NCBI RefSeq assembly: GCF_904849725.1
Contig: NC_058520.1
Location: 323,093,186-323,157,185 of the forward strand
Origin: Hordeum vulgare subsp. vulgare
Taxonomy: Eukaryota > Streptophyta > Magnoliopsida > Poales > Poaceae
DNA: 64,000 nt
Direction: 5' to 3'
Part shown: positions 58,250 to 64,000 of the stretch, one piece after another
Position numbering within the stretch: the stretch's first letter is position 1
Layout of the letters: the number at the start of each line of letters is the position of its first letter
The notes under the pieces: generated by a model
What the model saw: the letters and a program-made list of their open reading frames with translations, nothing else
Databases searched by the model: none
What the model was told of the DNA's origin: nothing
Program-made: the position numbers and the translations under genes

Positions 58250-59989
58250 TGTTGGGGATCGTAGTAATTTCAAAAACTTTCCTACGTCATACAAGGATCT
58301 ATCTATGGAGAAACCACCAATGAGTGAAGTAGTAGAGCATCTTCATACCTTTGAAGATCGCTAAGCGGAAGCGTTGCTAGAACGCGGTTGATGGAGCCGT
58401 ACTCGCAGCGATTCAGATCACGGTAGATTCCGATCTATGCACCGAACGACGGTGCCTCCGCGTTCAACACACGTACAGCCTAGTGACGTCTCCTCCTTCT
58501 TGATCCAGAAAGGAGAGAGGAGAAGTTGAGGGAGAGCTCCGGCAGCACGACGGCCTGGTGGCGGTGGAGCTATGTGGTTCTCCTGCAGGGCTTCGCCAAG
58601 CGCTACGGAGGAGGAACGAGAGAGAGGTAGGGCTGCGCTGCGGGAGAGAGATAATTGTTATGTCTCAAAATTCCCATAAACTCAAGTATATATAGGGGGA
58701 AGGATAGGGAGGGATGCCTTGGCCCCTCCTCCAAGGAGGAGGAGTTCGGCCGAGCTAGGGAGGAGTCCACCTCCCACAAGGGAGGTGGATCCCTTCTTTA
58801 TAAAACTCCTTTTGCCTTATCTTCTTATCCCTAGCCACATGGGCCCTTAGGGAAGGCCTTCGATAGCTCAATAAGGGCTGCTCCACCTCCTATAACAGCC
58901 CATGAACTCCTTTTGTCATCACACCCCTCCCGAGGGCCCTCCGACACCCTCCCTACACTCCCGGTACACTACCGATGAGCCCGAAACTTTTCCGGTGACC
59001 AAAACAAGACTTTGTATATATCAATCTTTACCTCTGGACCATTTCGAATCTCCTCATGACGTCCGGGATCTCATCCGGGACTCCGAACAACCTCCGGTAA
59101 CCACATGCTATTCCCTTTACAACTCTGGCATCATCGAACCTTAAGTGTGTAGACCCTACGGGTTCGGGAGACATGCAGACATGACCGAGACACCTCTCCG
59201 ACCAATAACCAACAGCGGGGTATGGATATTCCATGTTGGTTCCCACATGTTCCACAATGATCTCATCGGATGAACCACGATGTCAAGGATTCTGTCAATC
59301 TCGTATGCAATTCTCTTTGTCTACCAGTATGATACTTCCCGAGATTCGATCGTCGGTATCCCTATACCTTGTTCAATCTCGTTAACGACAAGTATCTTTA
59401 CTCGTTCCGTAAGACATCATCCCATGGCTAACTCCTTAGTCACACTGTGCTCAATATGATGATGGATTACAGAGTGGGCCCAAAGATACCTCTCCGTCAT
59501 ACGGACTGACAAATCCAGTTCTCGATTTGTACAACCCAACAGACACTTTCGGAGATACACGTAGTGCACCTTTATAATCACCCAGTTACTTTGTGACGTT
59601 TGGTACACCCAAAGCACTCCTAAGGTATCCGAGAGTTGCACAATCTCAGGGTCTAAGGAAATGAAATTTGACATTGGAAAAGCTTTCGCAGACGAACAAC
59701 ACAATCTAGTGCTATGCTTAGGATTGGGTCTTGTCCACCACATCATTCCCCAATGATGTAATCCCGTTATCAATGACATCCAATGTCCATGATCAGGAAT
59801 CCATGATCATCTATTGATCAACGAGCTAGCCAACTAGAGGCTCACTAGGGACACATAGTGATCTATATATTCACACATGTATTACGGTTTCCGGTTGATA
59901 CAATTATAGCATGAATAATAGACAATTATCATGAACTGGAAATATAATAATAACAACTTTATTATTGCCTCTAGGGCATATTGCCAACA
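58250..59989 (-). repeat. 5' LTR of Angela
   Basis: 1740 bp, TGTTGGGGATCG to GCCAACA; collinear with 47974-49703. Minus TATA in CTATATATACTTGAG near 58685-58695. Confidence 0.9.
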
Positions 59990-59994
59990 GTCTT

Positions 59995-60692
59995 GTTGTA
60001 AGTAATCATGTGATGTTAGTATTCGTTCGATATTTTGATGATATGTATGTTTCTCTTCTCTTAGTAGTGTCATGTGAAATTCGGCTACATGACACTTCAA
60101 CTAACTTGGACCTAAGGGAAAGCATTGTAGAGTAATAATTACATGATGGGTTGCACGAGTGGGAGAAACTTAAACCCTAGTTTATGTGTTATTCCGTAAG
60201 GAGCTGATTTGGATCCACATGTTTCATGCTATAGTTAGATTTATCTTAATTCTTCTTTCATAGTTGCAGATCATTGCGAGAGGGGGTAATCATAATAGGG
60301 TGCTTGTTCAAGTAAGAACAACACCCTAGCACCGGTCCACCTACATTTCAAATCATCAAAGTAGAAAACGTAAACTAACTAAACATGATGAACATGACTA
60401 GATAAGAATTCCCATGTGTCCTGAAGAACTCTTTGCTTCCTATAAGATAACTTTCTAGATTGTCCTTTTCTATAAAAATTATTGTGCCACCTTGTTGCAC
60501 ATTTTCTACTATTTTCACTTGTCACTTGTTATGAAATACCTTGCTATCGAACTATGTGTTACCGCTATTTTCAATACTTGCAGAGAATACCTTGCTGAAA
60601 ACCACTTGTCATTTCCTTTAGCTCCTCATTGGGTTCGACACTATTACTTATCGAAAGGACTACCATTGGTACCCTATTATTGTGGGTCATCA
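59995..60692 (+). repeat. 3' LTR of element C, second part
   Basis: Resumes after Angela with GTTGTAAGTAATCATGTG and ends TTGGGTTCGACACTATTACT ... GTGGGTCATCA at 60692. Confidence 0.75.
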
Positions 60693-60697
60693 TCAAT

Positions 60698-60849
60698 TAA
60701 AAAATTAACCGATAGGAGAAAAATAATCTACTTATACATAATAGTGATTCAATAGATCACCGGTAAATAATATGTAGCATCAAACACTATGCTCAAGTAC
60801 TTGATTACACTCGGTTGCGGGAGAGTAGATCACTAAATAGAGAGGGAGT
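60698..60849 (-). repeat. 5' LTR of element X, second part
   Basis: Minus-strand continuation of 39400-40089 after element C: TTATTTACCGGTGATC and similar R-region-like sequence. Ends with GGAGT (60845-60849), the duplication of the next solo LTR. Confidence 0.55.
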
Positions 60850-62481
60850 TGATATGTATCCAACATATCTATAATGTTTGATTGTTCCATGCTGATATAT
60901 TATCATTTTAGAATACTTTTGGGGTATTTATTCACAAATTTATATTATTTTTGTGCACTAACCTATTGACCCAGTGCCTAGTGCCAATTGTTGTTTTCTG
61001 CATGTTTTTCACTTTTCAGGTTTTCCATACCAAACGAAGCCTAGTTGACCTAAAACATTTTGGTAAATTTTGATGTACAAAAAGAAGACCGAGGAGAATT
61101 GGAAGAAGGTTGGAGGCCGCATGCGGGGCCCACAAGCCAACATGTTGCGGCCTGGGGGGCACCCTGATGGCTTGTGCCTCCCTCGTGGCCCTCCCGACTC
61201 TATTTTCTCGCTTATAAATTCTCTTTTACCCTAGAAACACCACAGGGAGTCTCGAAACACTTTTTATGGTGTCGCAAATCTGTATTCCGACGGGAGGCCA
61301 TCTGGAGCTCCGTTCCGACTACTTGCCGGAAGGGCTTTACCTTATTTTGTCGTTTAGAGGGCGATCGCGGAGTGATTGAATGAAGTCCTCCCTCCCTTTC
61401 TTTCGGAGGTGCTGACACGGAGGGCCTCTTCATCAACCTGATATCCTCACGATGATTTGTGAGTAGTTCACCACAGACCTATGTGTTCATGCGAAGTACC
61501 TAGATGGCAATCTCTCTCTCTTGATCTTCAAGGCAATGATCATCACATCTTCGCTTTGATGCACATGATGTAATTCCTTTTGTGAAGTGCATTTGTTAGG
61601 ATTTGATGAATTGTCATTTTATGTTTAGATTATTCATGATAAATATTTGAGTCACCTATAAATACTTATAGGATTCTGATGTGCATGATTATGATAGCTT
61701 TGTAATTCTGTCCGATCTATTGAAATAGTTTGCCCACCTAGATTGATATTTCTTCACTGATAGAGGTGTGTCGTAGTAGGTTCAACCTTACCAATTTCCA
61801 TATCCCAATAACAGAAGGGGACAAGATGCGTCTTTTTGTTGCTGCTACTCAGGATAAAATGATGGGGTTTATTCATATTGCTTGAGTTTACTTTGTCTAC
61901 ATCATTTCATGTTTCTCCATGCATTACTCTAGTGACTTAATACTCTAGATGCATGCTGGATTATGGTCGATGAGTGGAGTACTAGTAATAGGTGCATGAA
62001 GGAGTCAACCTATTTATTTATGGATGTTATGCCCATATACACATGATCATTTTCGTGAATATTGCATAACTATCCGCTTTTCTGTCAATTGCCCAACAGT
62101 AATTTGTTTACCCACCGAATGTCATTTTACATGAAAGATGCCAGTAGGGAAAATTATGGCCCCTGGATCTATTCACAACATATTAATAAAACCTTCAATG
62201 CCTTATTTCCATTTACTTGTTTTTATTTTATCTTGCTATGTGCATTATCTACACACCTGACCCGCTTGCAAATAATAGGAACAAGAGGATTGATAATCCT
62301 CTTGCCCGCGTTGGGTGCAAGTTGTTTGTTCTTTTGTGTGCAGCCGCTAAAGACAATTCTGGTTGATATTCCTATTGGTTCGATAAAACTTGGTTTCATA
62401 ACTGACGGAAATACTTACCCACATTGTGATGTGATAACACATTCCTCTTCAAGGAAAACCCAGCGCAGACCATAAGTATCA
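60850..62481 (+). repeat. Solo Athila-like LTR (H)
   Basis: 1632 bp, TGATATGTATCCAACATATC to ATAAGTATCA, flanked by perfect GGAGT duplications (60845-60849, 62482-62486). The body resembles E1 and E2 LTRs in reverse orientation (TTGTTCCATGCTGATATATT; TTGGGTGCAAGTTGTTTG), but the last ~30 bases differ. No internal region. Confidence 0.8.
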
Positions 62482-62486
62482 GGAGT

Positions 62487-62678
62487 AAGGTGATGGAGAT
62501 GTTGAGGAAGATGCCGAAGTTGATGGACACGATCACCACGATGATGATTCCCTCGGTGACACTCCAAGACCACCAGGAGAGAGGGGGGAGAGGGCCCCTC
62601 TTTCTTATTCTTCCTTGGCCTGTCCCCTAGATGGGGGAAGGATTCCCCTCTAGTCCTTGGCCTCCGAGGGTGACAACT
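62487..62678 (-). repeat. 5' LTR of element X, third part
   Basis: Minus-strand U3-like continuation of X (CATCTCCATCACCTTACTCC on the minus strand spans the H insertion site). Cut at 62678 by element G. Confidence 0.5.
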
Positions 62679-63167
62679 GTCCATGTCAAAACCAACAGAT
62701 CTCGGGTAGGGGGTTCCAAACTGTGGATCTTGGATCGATGGGTAACAAGAGACAAGGGAGACAATGTTTACCCCGGTTCGGGCCCTCTAGAAGGAGGTAA
62801 AACCCTATCTCCTGCTCTTGTTTATACTGATGGTGGAGTATATAATACATAGTTGATCTACCTTGAGATTGTATGTTATGGTCTAAAATCCTAGGAGTAA
62901 TGATCTTAATCTGCCCTCCGGACTAAAACCTTGTGGTTTATATAGATACCAAGGGTACTAGGTTTACACAATCTCGGTTATACAAGAAGTAAACATGCCA
63001 ATATTATTATCTTGCCTTGGAGCATACACCAAGTCTTCAGAAGAGTCCGCTCTCGATACAGTGTCGTCTTGTAATTCCGACTCTAATGATAATCATAGGC
63101 GGCCCATGAGTCCGGCCCACGAAAAGAGGTTAGCGGCCCATGGACCCCATAGTCCCGGACTCCCTTA
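62679..63167 (-). repeat. 3' LTR of element G
   Basis: 489 bp. The minus strand starts TAAGGGAGTCCGGGACTATG (canonical TGAGGG; one change) and ends GGTTTTGACATGGACA. A minus-strand TATA-like TCTATATAAACCACAAGG lies near 62935-62950. Confidence 0.7.
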
Positions 63168-63183
63168 GTAACCCCTGAAGTGG
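63168..63183 (-). promoter_or_regulatory. Polypurine tract of element G
   Basis: Minus-strand CCACTTCAGGGGTTAC directly before the LTR; relatives have TTCGGGGGCTAC. Confidence 0.55.
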
Positions 63184-63650
63184 CCTCCAACGCCATAGTC
63201 TTGATTACTAGCAGCTCCTTGCGTCCAAGGTCTTTAGCTTGCAGAGCAAGTTCCTCCCCCCACTTACACTTGGCCTATAATAGTCCGGTCACCGATGACC
63301 CTCCCCTCACATATACTTGGACGATAATAGTCCGGTCACCGATGACTTAACTGTTTCCAAATAATATAGATGACTTAGCCTTATAGGCCAACCGTTCGAT
63401 TGTCAATAGTACTTTTGTCTAACAACTTTTGGGCGAAAGGTCATGGTCGGTCATGATCGCTTACGAGTTACAAAAATGCGGTTCGAGGCAGTTTTCTCAT
63501 TGGACATTCCATCAATACGGAGATCGTGCCCCTCTTTTTTGGGGATATGGTTTTTGATTTGGGCTATCCCATTCACGCATAAATGTATGATTTATCGGGA
63601 AGTGGCAACGTTCATGGTGCGACAGATGGGCTCTCGGCATTACAGTGGCT
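63184..63650. other. Spacer between antisense ORF and LTR of element G
   Basis: No ORF. Two direct repeats of ATAGTCCGGTCACCGATGAC at about 63279 and 63328. Confidence 0.5.
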
Positions 63651-63658
63651 TATAAAAA
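63651..63658 (+). promoter_or_regulatory. TATA box of the element G antisense ORF
   Basis: TATAAAAA, 140 bases upstream of the ATG at 63791, with a CT- and A-rich leader between. It directs + transcription, opposite to the element's own LTR promoter. Confidence 0.55.
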
Positions 63659-63790
63659 TTAAACCGTCATCACAAACTCCATATGCTCCTCAGATGTCAC
63701 ATTGCCATAGACTTCCCCAATCCTCGGAACTCCAAGCTTCCAAGCTTCACCCTCTCCCCAATCTCCTCGAACCCTTTCTCCAATTTAGCC

Positions 63791-64000
63791 ATGGGCGGCT
63801 CAGGTTCGAAAGGTAGGTGGGAGGGCTCCAGTGTCACCAACAATGACATTTTGGAGTTGAAGCATGCCGACTACTTGCCGGTGAACAATGTTCATCGCGC
63901 TCCGGAGAAGGGCGAGGTCATCCCCATGCCTAAAGAAGATGAGAGAGTGGTGTTCATCCCTCACTTCCTCTGGGGACTCGGCTTCCCTTTCCACCCCTTC
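63791..64000 (+). CDS. Antisense ORF of element G, N-terminus
   Basis: ATG at 63791 (MGGSGSKGRWEGSSVTNNDI) open for 70 codons to the window end. The segment GEVIPMPKEDERVVFIPHFL and WGLGFPFHPF matches the start of the 'putative gypsy type transposon' domain also seen in the Tat element's antisense ORF (10326-9799). The function of this family is unknown. No stop in the visible part. Confidence 0.65.
   Translation, partial: MGGSGSKGRWEGSSVTNNDILELKHADYLPVNNVHRAPEKGEVIPMPKEDERVVFIPHFLWGLGFPFHPF

Larger units (their letters stand above)
47974..59989 (-). mobile_element. Angela/BARE1-type Copia element, with two solo LTRs inside
   Basis: A complete minus-strand Copia: 5' LTR 58250-59989, primer site, leader, gag-protease, integrase, RT, RNase H, polypurine tract, 3' LTR 47974-49703. 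Flanks GTATT/GTCTT (4 of 5). Subtracting the solo LTRs at 52307-53828 and 55688-57429 leaves about 8.7 kb, the expected size of Angela/BARE1. The polyprotein has several stops and a mutated RT and protease, so it is dead. Confidence 0.9.
40090..60692 (+). mobile_element. Athila-like element C, multiply interrupted
   Basis: A + strand element with a truncated 5' LTR (40090-40329 and from 45205), a mostly non-coding internal region (about 45240-47345), a polypurine tract, and a 3' LTR (47346-47973 plus 59995-60692). LTR starts TGATACGTCCATTTTGC and ends GTGGGTCATCA. Flanking duplication GCAAT/TCAAT (4 of 5). It carries a MULE in the 5' LTR and an Angela element in the 3' LTR. No gag or pol was seen; a short ATG reading MSSSSSNNVGDDAW occurs at 45300. 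Confidence 0.65.
62679..64000 (-). mobile_element. Tat-type Gypsy element G, 3' end, runs off the window
   Basis: A minus-strand element: 3' LTR 62679-63167, polypurine tract, 3' untranslated region and the beginning of an antisense ORF on the + strand. The combination is that of Tat-lineage elements. Pol should lie right of 64000. Confidence 0.7.

Noticed and set aside
1..64000. A host defence island or metabolic cluster
   Set aside because: Every coding segment I can interpret belongs to a mobile element; nothing else of gene structure was found.

Overview
This window looks like intergenic DNA from a large grass genome, most probably Triticeae (wheat, goatgrass or barley). I infer this from the retrotransposon families I recognise: Angela/BARE1-like Copia, Athila-like Gypsy elements with ~1.5-1.65 kb LTRs and tRNA-Asp-type primer sites, and Tat-lineage Gypsy elements with an antisense ORF. 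I see no intact host gene, tRNA, rRNA, CRISPR array or bacterial feature. Almost everything is transposable element, layered by insertion of one element into another. Family names come from memory of sequence style, not from a database search.

Left part (1-20,000). Element A (1-3552, + strand) supplies an unknown ORF, a polypurine tract and a 3' LTR. It sits inside the pol gene of a Tat-type Gypsy (3553-19994, + strand) that keeps a reverse transcriptase tail, RNase H, integrase, a minus-strand antisense ORF with a likely intron, and an LTR. That LTR is split by an Athila-like element E1 (11184-19471, minus strand) with two LTRs, gag and protease but no pol.

Middle (20,000-36,600). A candidate Helitron (20021-21953) abuts a decayed Copia-1 (21954-27061, minus). 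Copia-1 has gag with a probable intron, integrase, RT and RNase H. Next is a PIF/Harbinger transposon (27062-36602, minus) whose transposase gene is split, apparently inside an intron, by a second Athila-like element E2 (28738-35542, minus; perfect CCAGT duplication). E2 has no gag; it carries a different ORF of unknown function.

Right part (36,600-64,000). Element X (minus, internal region to the left of a primer site at 39379-39396) has its LTR broken three times: by element C (40090-60692), by a solo LTR (60850-62481; perfect GGAGT duplication) and by a Tat-type element G (62679 to window end). C contains a Mutator-like element with long TIRs (40330-45195) in its 5' LTR and an Angela-type Copia (47974-59989, minus) in its 3' LTR. 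Angela in turn contains two solo LTRs (52307-53828 and 55688-57429). So up to four levels of nesting are readable.

The most interesting points are: an unknown ORF shared by E2 and X in place of gag-pol; antisense ORFs of Tat elements that look like spliced genes, one with its own TATA box; the Copia-1 gag intron; the Helitron terminus; the gene-fragment-bearing MULE; and a pattern of C-to-T decay in several stop codons and target-site duplications.
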